Positions 8,901 to 15,421 of a stretch of 16,227 bases of DNA are shown here, in pieces; the stretch's first letter is position 1, and every line of letters starts with the position of its first letter. A program made the position numbers and the translations under genes. A model generated the notes under the pieces. The model was not told where the DNA came from. It was given only the letters and a program-made list of their open reading frames with translations, and did no database searches. The DNA comes from Candidatus Acidulodesulfobacterium acidiphilum. Its GTDB lineage: Bacteria; SZUA-79; Acidulodesulfobacterales; Acidulodesulfobacteraceae. Location of the stretch: NCBI GenBank assembly GCA_008534395.1, contig SHMQ01000042.1, positions 1-16,227 on the forward strand, in the 5' to 3' direction.

Positions 8901-10235
8901 TTACGAATTTTCAATTTTATAATCTTCAGACTTAAAAGCGTCCATAAATGCACTGACTGAAAATTCGGCTTTTCCGGCTCCGGCTTCGCCGTAACCTTCC
9001 GGAACTGGCAAACCGTACTTATAATGCAGTTCGTGCCATTTAAGCAGCAATTTTACATAATATTCCAAGGGAGCTGAGGCATTCCCCATTTTCCCAAGCC
9101 TGCTCGTTTTTTCCGGACACCATGTAGTATATCTTGGTATTACCCCTTTCGACATAAAAAAATCAAGCCCTTCGGCGGTTGAATCGACGGCTTCGTCGAT
9201 ATCCGTAAAACCGTAAGGCTTAGAAAGTTCGACTCCCGCGACGAAATTAGGTATAACTTTATATTCGCCGAATACAGATACGGCATCTACTATCCTGTTT
9301 ATCCACTCGTCTCTCCCAATGAACTTAGATTTTCCCGGACATATTTTATCAAAAAGGTTTTTATCCCACACTTCAAAATTTGTATGATATATGTATGCGC
9401 CGGCGGTTTTAAGCCGCATTAAATTGTTTCTTGTATGCGCCTGCACGACGACTTTGCTGATCCATCTGCCTTTAAACTTATCTTCTATAGCCTCAAGAAA
9501 TCTAACGTAAAAATCTATTTCGGTATCGCCTTTAAATTTAATTTCGTCTATGATGCTTCCGCCCGTCAAGGTATATGCGCCGGCATTCGAGTCGTCCGCA
9601 TCCGATATAATAGACAGGGCGCTTAAAATATCTTCTACCGATTTTACGGCTGAATAATTTTTATTAGATTTTTTTTGATTTAAATAATTAGAATTCATAT
9701 CGCAGAATGCGCATTCGCTGCCGTCTTCAAAATACTGGCACATCCTGAACACTGCAAGATATATCAAATACCCCCATTCTATGGTTGGCGCTACGTCGCG
9801 GACGGATTTCTCCGATTCAGTTTTTTTAAGCATATAAGATTTTTCGGGAGAAAAAAGCACGTCCCCTATATAATAAAAGTCTTTCCCTTTATTTTTATAA
9901 AGTTTATAACCTTTAGACTCTTTATCGTAAATCACCGAATATGGGGATGTTTTGTTGATTCTTACGGATATAATAGTACGCCTGAGATTATACGGTCCGT
10001 TAATCAGGGCTATTTCTTCCGGATACTTTTTATTAATTACGTCTCCGTCGTTATCGACGTTAAACGAAAAAATAAAATATGATTTGCCGGAAAAGTTTTC
10101 TTCCGAATCTACTTCGCCGAAAGAAATCCCCTGTCTTAATATATCCTCTTTTATTATAGCTTCGGGATTTATATCGCGTCCGTATTTTCCGATAAAAAAA
10201 TCAAGTTCGTCGATATATTCGTTATTTTTGCTCAT
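8901..10235 (-). CDS. Radical SAM domain protein with CX8CX2C cluster motif
   Basis: The function is not recognised. Of 444 residues, the centre looks like a radical SAM TIM barrel: a cluster motif C166-x8-C175-A-F-C178-D, the SAM-contact-like TGGS (224-227), and successive strand-helix units up to about 370 (VVVQAHTR, IYHTNFEVWD, VIPNFVAGVEL, IPRYTTW). The canonical motif is CX3CXaromaticC; here the last two cysteines fit CXaromaticC but the first is five residues too far away, and residue 171 is Asp. About 160 residues precede the motif, an N-terminal domain of unknown type, rich in beta-strand pattern. No SPASM-like cysteine cluster follows. No Shine-Dalgarno site precedes the ATG; a TATAAT lies 12 nt before it. 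It is divergent from a winged-helix/zinc-ribbon gene. Substrate and product cannot be stated. Confidence 0.75.
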   Translation of the reverse strand: MSKNNEYIDELDFFIGKYGRDINPEAIIKEDILRQGISFGEVDSEENFSGKSYFIFSFNVDNDGDVINKKYPEEIALINGPYNLRRTIISVRINKTSPYSVIYDKESKGYKLYKNKGKDFYYIGDVLFSPEKSYMLKKTESEKSVRDVAPTIEWGYLIYLAVFRMCQYFEDGSECAFCDMNSNYLNQKKSNKNYSAVKSVEDILSALSIISDADDSNAGAYTLTGGSIIDEIKFKGDTEIDFYVRFLEAIEDKFKGRWISKVVVQAHTRNNLMRLKTAGAYIYHTNFEVWDKNLFDKICPGKSKFIGRDEWINRIVDAVSVFGEYKVIPNFVAGVELSKPYGFTDIDEAVDSTAEGLDFFMSKGVIPRYTTWCPEKTSRLGKMGNASAPLEYYVKLLLKWHELHYKYGLPVPEGYGEAGAGKAEFSVSAFMDAFKSEDYKIENS

Positions 10236-10246
10236 TTGTTTATTTT

Positions 10247-10252
10247 ATTATA
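10247..10252 (-). promoter_or_regulatory. -10-like box very close to the radical SAM start
   Basis: TATAAT on the minus strand ends 11 nt before the ATG at 10235. If used, transcription would start about 5 nt before the ATG, giving an almost leaderless mRNA. This would agree with the lack of a ribosome site. No convincing -35 hexamer is seen. Confidence 0.35.
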
Positions 10253-10277
10253 TCCGTTGAAAAAATACAAATTTTTC

Positions 10278-10306
10278 TTTACATCGATAAAAGAAAATAT
10301 TATAAT
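10278..10306 (+). promoter_or_regulatory. Sigma70-type promoter for the winged-helix gene
   Basis: TTTACA (10278-10283), a 17-nt spacer and a perfect TATAAT (10301-10306). Start of transcription is expected near 10313, about 97 nt before the ATG at 10410. The spacing and both hexamers are near consensus, though the surrounding DNA is very AT-rich. Confidence 0.6.
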
Positions 10307-10409
10307 ATACAAAAATATATGTAGTACTAAATTACGCTTTAATAATTTACGTATTTTTAAGTTTTATAAAATTAATGCAATAATTAACTATAAAGGAGAT
10401 TTAAATAAA

Positions 10410-11471
10410 ATGAAAAATTTAGAAGCTAAACTTTACATTCTTTTTTCAATTTTTTTTCTAAACAGGGAAAAATTAATAAAAGATACGATAACAAATATAC
10501 CTGCAAGCTATAAAGACGTTGCATACTTATCCGATATCGAATTTACAGTATTCGGTTATTTTGCCTATAAATTTACCCACTCTGCTCCGAAAGAAAAAAA
10601 AGAATATGAAAAAAACGGCATCATCGTTTCTTATAAGGAGCTTAACAGACTGTACGTTTCGACTCCTCATCTTGCGACGGTTCTTAAAAAACTTCAGGAC
10701 GAAAAACTTATAAAAAAAGCGACGCTTAACGAAGATAAAAGAAAAACCAATTACGTACTGCCGTTTACCGAGCTTAAAAAATTTAACGAAATAAACGTTC
10801 AGGCATTAAAATTCTGCGGATTTACCGATTCCGACACGCCTATAATAGATAGATTAATCGAAGGCGTTATAAACCTGCTTAAAACTAATAAAATAATTAC
10901 GGAAGCGCAGTCTAAAAACCTTGACGATTTCCTAATTAAGTCGGATAACTATTTTAAATTTTATTACATAGCTCTAGCTTTATGGACTAGCAGATATCTT
11001 ATTACAAATTTCCAGATAAAATTGATGGGTCCGTCGGAATTTATGGTTTACGCCATGATTATAAAATATTATATAAACGGCGAAAAAAAACCTATAACCA
11101 CAAAAAAGGTCAAGGAAGAAACCGGACTTGCGCCGTCTATTATCAGCCAGAGTTTTAAAAAATTTATAGACGAAGATATAATAATCAGAAAAGAGATAAA
11201 TAAATTCAAGGTATATTTCCATATAAACAAAAAAGCTTTAGAGAAAAGACTTGAAAACGATACCGATTTAATCAAAGAAATCACTAAGAACTTTAAAAAA
11301 GGGGACGATAAGAAATTTGAAAAATTTATCGACAAACTTAGCGAAGCTATAACGTCTAAACTTAACGGTTTAGATACAAATAAAATTTGTCCGAACAAAA
11401 AATGCGGAATGGAAATACCTCTTATGCCTGGGCTAAAATACTGTCCGTATTGCGGCGAAAAAATTGCATAA
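10410..11471 (+). CDS. Tandem winged-helix (MarR-like) protein with C-terminal zinc ribbon
   Basis: A probable DNA-binding regulator; no named family recognised. The 353-residue protein seems to contain two winged-helix units: about 43-117 (SDIEFTVFGYFAYKF, recognition helix VSTPHLATVLKKLQDEKLI, then a wing with basic KRKTNYVL) and about 207-275 (GPSEFMVYAMIIKYY, LAPSIISQSFKKFIDEDII, then a wing). The two share the MarR-like pattern of helix, turn, recognition helix and wing, so the protein looks internally duplicated. A zinc ribbon ends it: C327-x4-C332-x12-C345-x2-C348. The ATG at 10410 has AAGGAG 11 bases upstream; the frame runs open further upstream (to 10236) but that part is low-complexity and lacks a ribosome site. 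It overlaps plsY by 8 nt, so the two are likely co-transcribed. Ligand and targets unknown. Confidence 0.75.
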   Translation: MKNLEAKLYILFSIFFLNREKLIKDTITNIPASYKDVAYLSDIEFTVFGYFAYKFTHSAPKEKKEYEKNGIIVSYKELNRLYVSTPHLATVLKKLQDEKLIKKATLNEDKRKTNYVLPFTELKKFNEINVQALKFCGFTDSDTPIIDRLIEGVINLLKTNKIITEAQSKNLDDFLIKSDNYFKFYYIALALWTSRYLITNFQIKLMGPSEFMVYAMIIKYYINGEKKPITTKKVKEETGLAPSIISQSFKKFIDEDIIIRKEINKFKVYFHINKKALEKRLENDTDLIKEITKNFKKGDDKKFEKFIDKLSEAITSKLNGLDTNKICPNKKCGMEIPLMPGLKYCPYCGEKIA

Positions 11472-12150
11472 TATAGTTGCGGGTACAGATATCCTGAAAG
11501 AAATTATAGATATATTTTATATATTAGCCGCATATCTTGCAGGAAGTTTTCCTACATCGGCTATAATCGCAAGAATAAAAGGAATTTCCGACCTTACTAA
11601 AGAAGGCAGCGGAAACCTAGGCGCTACGAATATATCGAGGGTAATAGGCAAAAAGTTCGGACTTATTACCCTTATTATCGACGCCGCCAAAGGTTTTTTA
11701 CCGGTTTTTTTTGCGCCGATTTTAATTAACTCTCAATATAAATACGCCGATTTTAATTTTCACCGGTCAATTCAGTGTACAGGCTGTTTAATATTTTATT
11801 CCTTGGTAATAATAGCTCCTGTAATCGGACACTGCTATTCGGCATTTATAAAATTTAAAGGGGGAAAGGGTGTTGCTACGGCTCTAGGAGTATTTTTAGC
11901 CGTTTCGCCTAAAGCCGTTCTTATCGCCTTTTTAGTTTTCGCGGTAATTTTATCCGCTTCCAAATATGTTTCGCTCGCCTCTATAGTAAGCGCATTTTTT
12001 ATGCCGTTTATAGTGTTTTATACGTTAAAGAACATATACATATTTGCGGCATCTATGTTAATAGCCATATTAGTAATATATAAACATTCCCCTAACATTA
12101 AAAGACTCATAAACGGCACGGAAAATGCTATAAAGAAAAAGCGCCGATAA
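11464..12150 (+). CDS. plsY: Glycerol-3-phosphate acyltransferase PlsY
   Basis: An inner-membrane enzyme that moves an acyl group from acyl-phosphate to glycerol-3-phosphate, the first step of phospholipid synthesis. All three family motifs are present: GSFPTSAIIARIKG (27-40) with GSGNLGATN (48-56), PVIGHCYSAFIKFKGGKGVATA (119-140 region), and HSPNIKRLINGTEN (208-221). Hydrophobic membrane segments alternate with these loops. At 228 residues it is slightly long; a loop of about 25 residues at 88-112 before motif 2 accounts for this. The best start in the frame is a TTG at 11464, overlapping the end of the previous gene by 8 nt with no clear ribosome site, so the exact start is uncertain and coupling to the upstream gene is likely. 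Confidence 0.93.
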   Translation: MHNIVAGTDILKEIIDIFYILAAYLAGSFPTSAIIARIKGISDLTKEGSGNLGATNISRVIGKKFGLITLIIDAAKGFLPVFFAPILINSQYKYADFNFHRSIQCTGCLIFYSLVIIAPVIGHCYSAFIKFKGGKGVATALGVFLAVSPKAVLIAFLVFAVILSASKYVSLASIVSAFFMPFIVFYTLKNIYIFAASMLIAILVIYKHSPNIKRLINGTENAIKKKRR

Positions 12151-12155
12151 AATAA

Positions 12156-12177
12156 AAGCAGGTTTCTTAAACTGCTT
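12156..12177 (-). terminator. Candidate terminator of the lipoprotein gene
   Basis: AAGCAG (12156-12161) pairs with CTGCTT (12172-12177) around a 10-nt loop. Read on the minus strand, the stem runs into CTTTTATTTT. It sits between the convergent ends of plsY and the lipoprotein gene. The stem is short, so confidence is modest. Confidence 0.45.
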
Positions 12178-12206
12178 AATAAATAAGATATTTGCTATAT
12201 TTTACT

Positions 12207-12908
12207 TTACTTTACCGCAATTAATTTTGAACTCAATGCCGTAATAACGTTATTCACCTTAATAATCGCTTCGTAAATATATATTTTCGGCGTTTTCTTA
12301 GGAAGTTTTACCGACAAAACGGTTTTATAGTAGCCTTCCCTTACTATATTGGTAGCCGACGTATGCGTATATAAAATCTTTCCGTTTAGACCTTCGAGTA
12401 TCCTCGTTTCCTGAATATCCGAATTGTCGAGGTTAGTATGCGTTCCAAGAACGTCGTATTCCATATTTAAGCTTATATTGCCGCCCGCTCTTACGGATTT
12501 CGGAACAGTAAAGATTTTTAAATTCGATATAAGAACGCCTTTTACGTGGTTAAAATTTATTTTCAAACTGCTTTGAGGGTCGTATATAAATTCGTTGCTT
12601 GCAAGCTGATACGGAACATTAAGCATAGATAATCCTCTTATCCTTCCTTCGCGGGTTACCACATATTTTCCCGTAACGTAGCCTACGCCGTAACCTATGG
12701 ACAATCCTGCGGCGGTACCTATTATTGCGCCTATAGGCCCTCCGGTAAGCGCTCCGACGACAAACCCCGTTCCAGCCCCGAATATCGCACCCGTAGTTCC
12801 GCTCGCCGCAGTCGCCCGCGAAGTAGCGCAGCCGCTTAACGACGAAGATACTAAAAATATTGCGAGAATTAAAACAAGCGATATAGTAATTTTTTTCTTA
12901 ATTTTCAT
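12207..12908 (-). CDS. Glycine-zipper lipoprotein
   Basis: A predicted lipoprotein of unknown function, 233 residues. A basic start and hydrophobic stretch (10-25) lead to the lipobox LSGC with the acylated Cys at 27. A glycine-zipper segment follows (about 37-80: GAIFGAGTGFVVGALTGG, then IGAIIGTAAG and GYGVGYVTGK), of the kind that packs two helices in or on a membrane. After a link, residues about 115-233 show alternating beta-strand pattern (SLKINFNHV, ISLNMEYDVLG, YKTVLSVKLP, KIYIYEAIIKV) like an Ig-type domain. Ser follows Cys28-A in the mature start (CATS), which by the E. coli rule favours outer-membrane sorting. AGGAGG lies nine bases before the ATG and a good promoter is upstream. 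It appears monocistronic. Confidence 0.85.
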   Translation of the reverse strand: MKIKKKITISLVLILAIFLVSSSLSGCATSRATAASGTTGAIFGAGTGFVVGALTGGPIGAIIGTAAGLSIGYGVGYVTGKYVVTREGRIRGLSMLNVPYQLASNEFIYDPQSSLKINFNHVKGVLISNLKIFTVPKSVRAGGNISLNMEYDVLGTHTNLDNSDIQETRILEGLNGKILYTHTSATNIVREGYYKTVLSVKLPKKTPKIYIYEAIIKVNNVITALSSKLIAVK

Positions 12909-12964
12909 TGATTCATGCCTCCTATTTTGATTTTATTCTTATTATTATGTTCATATTTTTATAT

Positions 12965-12992
12965 ATTGTAAATAGTATTTTTGCAATATCAA
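12965..12992 (-). promoter_or_regulatory. Sigma70-type promoter for the lipoprotein gene
   Basis: On the minus strand TTGATA (12987-12992), a 16-nt spacer, and TACAAT (12965-12970). An overlapping alternative is TTGCAA with a 17-nt spacer and TATAAA. Either gives a leader of about 45-50 nt. The rest of the 280-nt gap up to queH holds only a small stem (13108-13123) and no gene I can support. Confidence 0.5.
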
Positions 12993-13188
12993 CGATACTG
13001 TTTTAATTATTATTTTTTTCTGTTTCGATAGAATTACCGCCGCCGTAACCATTTTGTATTTTTCCCCACCCCTATGGCTGCAAAAGATATAAATTTAAAG
13101 ATTTAGGACTCATAAAAATGAGTTATCAAATATAACATCGGTAATTATATTTTTATCTTGATTATTTGAAATTTTAATCGTACCATAA

Positions 13189-13815
13189 CTAAAAAAATTT
13201 TAAAGATTTTGAAGATTTTGCAAAAAATCTTTCCTTCTCGCTATAAATACAGCCGCAATAATTTTGACGGTATAAGCCGTATCTGCGAGAAAGCTCTATA
13301 CCATCTTTATAGCCCTGCCTGAAATCTTCGTAATAAAAATTAACTCCGTATTTCTTTTGCAGATTAAAACCTGTTTCTTTGATATAGTCATGATACTGAT
13401 GCTTGCTGTATAAAAGCGTAGTCGAAAAATGCGTGAATTTAGACGACTTAGCAAGGGCGGCGGTTTTTTCAAGCCTGCCGGCGACGCAGTAATAACAACG
13501 ATTTTCTTCCCTAAAAACCACGTTCCTTATAAACTCCTCCATATCGTAATCTTTTTCGTAAATCACTTTGAAATCTACAATCTCGGCGAATTTTTTCAAA
13601 GACTCCTCCCTCCTGAGATATTCCGAATAAGGATGAATGTTTGGATTATAAAAATATCCGATAATCTTCTCGAATTTAATGTCTAAGAATTGTTTATCCG
13701 AATTTTTCCGGCTATTTAGAGTATCTGAATTACTTGGGACAATAGTGAAATATGGATACATTAAACATGGCGAACAGCATATATGAAGCAAAAGTTTTTT
13801 TTCTGTTTCCATCAT
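13189..13815 (-). CDS. queH: Epoxyqueuosine reductase QueH (former DUF208)
   Basis: Reduces epoxyqueuosine to queuosine in tRNA, the last step of queuosine synthesis, as the non-homologous alternative to QueG. The 208-residue protein has the family cysteines in order: HICCSPC (11-17), RCYYCVAGRL (106-115), and NYCGCIYSE (185-193), which bind an iron-sulfur cluster and a second metal in characterised homologues. Also diagnostic are YNPNIHPYSEYLRR (56-69) and the RQGYKDGIELSRRYGLYRQ segment (166-184). A loop at about 24-47 is longer and more polar than usual. Two adjacent ATGs begin the frame (13815, 13812) and neither has a clear ribosome site. The gene sits 18 nt after the DUF2283 remnant, which shows no sign of functional linkage. 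Confidence 0.93.
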   Translation of the reverse strand: MMETEKKLLLHICCSPCLMYPYFTIVPSNSDTLNSRKNSDKQFLDIKFEKIIGYFYNPNIHPYSEYLRREESLKKFAEIVDFKVIYEKDYDMEEFIRNVVFREENRCYYCVAGRLEKTAALAKSSKFTHFSTTLLYSKHQYHDYIKETGFNLQKKYGVNFYYEDFRQGYKDGIELSRRYGLYRQNYCGCIYSEKERFFAKSSKSLKFF

Positions 13816-13833
13816 ATTGCATTAATTTTTTTC

Positions 13834-14030
13834 TTATGCAGTTTCATACTGTAATACTTTTAACTGTTCAGGCTTTATCCTTGCGATTAAACTAAGCATC
13901 CTATGCCGACCACTTTACCGTCGGAATTAAAATCCAATATAATAAAAGGTTCTACCTCTTCCGATTGTATTATAGACGATTCACCTAATCAATAAAGAGC
14001 ATCGCTTTCTTTATCGACAATTAATTTCAT
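13834..14030 (-). pseudogene. Decayed DUF2283 (antitoxin-like) gene
   Basis: Translation from the ATG at 14030 gives MKLIVDKESDALY, then a TGA at codon 14 (13989-13991), then a continued DUF2283-like body with VEPFIILDFNSDGKVVGIG. Near 13897-13904 one base appears missing; shifting frame restores MLSLIARIKPEQLKVLQYE and a proper stop at 13834. The length (197 nt) is one base short of 66 codons, which fits a single deletion. DUF2283 proteins are about 65 residues with a K-x-x-x-D-x-x-x-D-A-L-Y start and a D-x-x-G-x-V-V-G-I-E core, all of which can be seen. The ATG overlaps the TGA of the upstream remnant as ATGA. So this is a broken second gene of a two-gene unit. Family assignment rests on pattern memory, not a search. 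Confidence 0.7.
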
Positions 14031-14260
14031 ATTTGTTCCTCGCTTTTAACTCGCTTAATCGTCTTATATTTCCTGTCAAAATAAACAGCCACTGTCCTTA
14101 TTGGATATACATTATGATTAACTACTCCATGTAATACTCTTCCGTTATTTTCCGCAATATTTTTAAAATATTGCAAGTTCCCATCTTCTTATACGGTATT
14201 CCAATCGGAATTATTTAAAGCGATTGTTAATTTAATGATTAATCTAATTTATTTATACAT
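14027..14260 (-). pseudogene. Decayed DUF4258-like (toxin-like) gene
   Basis: In the frame that ends with the TGA at 14027-14029, the reading is NNSDWNTV, a TAA stop (14189-14191), then EDGNLQYFKNIAENNGR, VLHGVVNHNVYPIRTVAVYF and DRKYKTIKRVK. This resembles the C-terminal part of DUF4258 proteins, where a sequence like LRVVVN-x-x-x-x-P-x-x-I-VTVYFDR is usual. Upstream the frame continues to an ATG at 14260 but with a further TAA (14249-14251). The usual N-terminal histidine and RMxERGI-type helix is not visible, so the 5' end is lost or scrambled. The stop overlaps the DUF2283 start (ATGA), the coupling expected for this pair. The upstream boundary is uncertain. Confidence 0.6.
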
Positions 14261-14353
14261 TATTTACAAAAAATAATCAAGTTTGCATAAAACAGTTTAC
14301 ATGATAATGAATTATGAAACGGAGGAAATGTGAAAGCAAGAATGGGAATAAAA

Positions 14354-14384
14354 ACTTCCGACAGCGACAAACGAAGTCGGAAGT
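14354..14384 (-). terminator. Rho-independent terminator, minus strand
   Basis: A perfect 9-bp stem (14354-14362 with 14376-14384, ACTTCCGAC and GTCGGAAGT) encloses a 13-nt loop. On the minus strand it is followed by TTTTTATT. It lies downstream of the acetate transporter gene and would end its transcript before the decayed gene pair. Confidence 0.65.
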
Positions 14385-14390
14385 AAGGAT

Positions 14391-14433
14391 ACTTCGGCGG
14401 GCATAAAAGCTTCGCTTTTATGCCCGCCGAAGT
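14391..14433. repeat. Perfect 20-bp GC-rich hairpin
   Basis: Bases 14391-14410 are exactly complementary to 14414-14433 around a 3-nt loop (TTC). This is much more GC-rich than its surroundings. It stands between the terminator stem on one side and a REP-like motif on the other, 50 nt after the acetate transporter stop. It may be part of a mobile REP-type element or a second terminator stem, although no T-run follows directly. Confidence 0.8.
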
Positions 14434-14455
14434 GAATAAATCTGTCACTTTTTTC
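14434..14455. repeat. REP-like motif, second copy
   Basis: GAATAAATCTGTCACTTTTTT matches the end of the inverted repeat near 7379-7401 (AATAAATCTG, then A for T, CAC, one C lost, and a T-run). The match covers 19 of about 21 positions and the two sites lie 7 kb apart in unrelated intergenic DNA. Confidence 0.55.
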
Positions 14456-14483
14456 TTTACACGTATAGATGTATAGAAAACAG

Positions 14484-15089
14484 TTATGCCGATAGAACGG
14501 TTTTTCCAGCAATTTCGTTTAATAATGCAGCAAATGCCGTGTAGCCCGCACATGCGGCGGCGGCTAAACCTACAATACCGGCTATCATCATTAACGCGGG
14601 GTTCGGTCCTGAAACTCCTGCCCAGTGCGCTATTGCAACAATTATTAACATAAGCGTCGTAAGTCCGAGAGCTAGTTGCAAAAGTATCCATTTTTTGGCT
14701 ACGATAGAACCTAAAAAGGTTAAAAGCCCGAAAACTGCCCAAAATATAAAATACCATCCTAGAAACGCCAGCGCCGGACCTGCGTGAAACATAGCCGTTT
14801 TAAAAACGGGACCCATATTAAGTTGCGCAAATGCTCCAAAAAATATACCCCACCCTAAAAATGCAACTCCTCCAAATGTCTGTCCCCTAAAGAAATCTAA
14901 CACTCCTGCAATACCGATTCCAAATGCTCCGATAAACACAATCGACATAATTAAAAAACTTGGCTTCCCCATCATTCCGCTTACCATCATACTGATTGAA
15001 GCCAACGCAATACCATAAGAAATTAAACCCAAAGCGCTTGGATCGCCGACATGCCACGCCACAGTTGTTTCGTTTCTTTCCTCAGACAT
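14484..15089 (-). CDS. Acetate uptake transporter, GPR1/FUN34/YaaH (SatP-like) family
   Basis: An inner-membrane carrier of the AceTr family; E. coli SatP is an acetate/succinate-proton symporter. The 201-residue protein has six hydrophobic segments (about 20-38, 45-64, 72-92, 105-127, 136-156, 164-190). The family signature NPAPLGL near the N-terminus appears as DPSALGL (16-22), a variant with Asp for Asn and Ser for Ala. The C-terminal NEIAGKTVLS (191-200) is also typical. The start at 15089 is preferred over an ATG at 15101, because GGAGG (15095-15099) overlaps that ATG and sits five bases before 15089. A near-consensus promoter lies about 250 nt upstream, leaving a long leader with a strong hairpin. 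The gene appears monocistronic. The substrate is inferred from family only. Confidence 0.9.
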   Translation of the reverse strand: MSEERNETTVAWHVGDPSALGLISYGIALASISMMVSGMMGKPSFLIMSIVFIGAFGIGIAGVLDFFRGQTFGGVAFLGWGIFFGAFAQLNMGPVFKTAMFHAGPALAFLGWYFIFWAVFGLLTFLGSIVAKKWILLQLALGLTTLMLIIVAIAHWAGVSGPNPALMMIAGIVGLAAAACAGYTAFAALLNEIAGKTVLSA

Positions 15090-15129
15090 AAAAACCTCCA
15101 TATTTTTAAAGGTTATTAATTACAATACC

Positions 15130-15159
15130 ATACTGTTGCCGAACATACGGCAACAGTAT
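15130..15159. promoter_or_regulatory. Perfect 12-bp stem-loop in the acetate transporter leader
   Basis: ATACTGTTGCCG (15130-15141) is exactly complementary to 15148-15159 around a 6-nt loop. It lies 41-70 nt before the transporter ATG on the minus strand. No T-run follows on either strand, so it is not a simple terminator. It could be an mRNA 5' hairpin or an operator dyad. Confidence 0.6.
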
Positions 15160-15341
15160 TATGTATCGTTTATATATGCCTAAATATTTTACGTCTCGCA
15201 ACTAACTAAGCTTATATATTATTATTGTGCAATATATCATGTCGCCAGCACTCGCCGTATCTTTATTATTGAAAGAATATTGCCATTCCCGTCTATATTT
15301 TATTATTATTGTATAAAATAAATTTTGCGGTCATAATTTGG

Positions 15342-15370
15342 ATAATATACCCAATATAAAATTTTGTCAA
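15342..15370 (-). promoter_or_regulatory. Strong sigma70-type promoter, minus strand
   Basis: TTGACA (15365-15370), a spacer of exactly 17 nt, and TATTAT (15342-15347): a perfect -35 and a 5/6 -10. Start of transcription is expected near 15335. The next gene downstream is the acetate transporter, so the leader would be about 245 nt. This accounts for the 332-nt gap between 15090 and 15421, which holds no gene I can support. Confidence 0.7.
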
Positions 15371-15421
15371 GCATAAAGTCGTTCACCATAAAATAGTGCT
15401 TTAAAATACACACAAATTTTT

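Noticed and set aside
10236-10409. N-terminal extension of the winged-helix protein by 58 codons
   Set aside because: It contains the promoter hexamers, is low-complexity, and has no ribosome site, while the ATG at 10410 has AAGGAG.
13017-13100. Short minus-strand reading GYGGGNSIETEKNNN and an overlapping ATG frame of 33 codons
   Set aside because: No ribosome site, no family likeness and no start for the glycine-rich frame; possibly a gene remnant but not supportable.
13108-13123. 6-bp stem (ACTCAT/ATGAGT) with a 4-nt loop downstream of queH
   Set aside because: Short, not followed by a T-run on either strand; could be chance.
13429-13686. Plus-strand frame of 85 codons inside queH
   Set aside because: Antisense shadow of a well-supported gene; no ribosome site and no recognisable domain.
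14260-14757. Open frame of 165 codons on the minus strand
   Set aside because: It overlaps the acetate transporter in another frame, crosses the hairpins and terminator, and its sequence is low-complexity with no family features or ribosome site.
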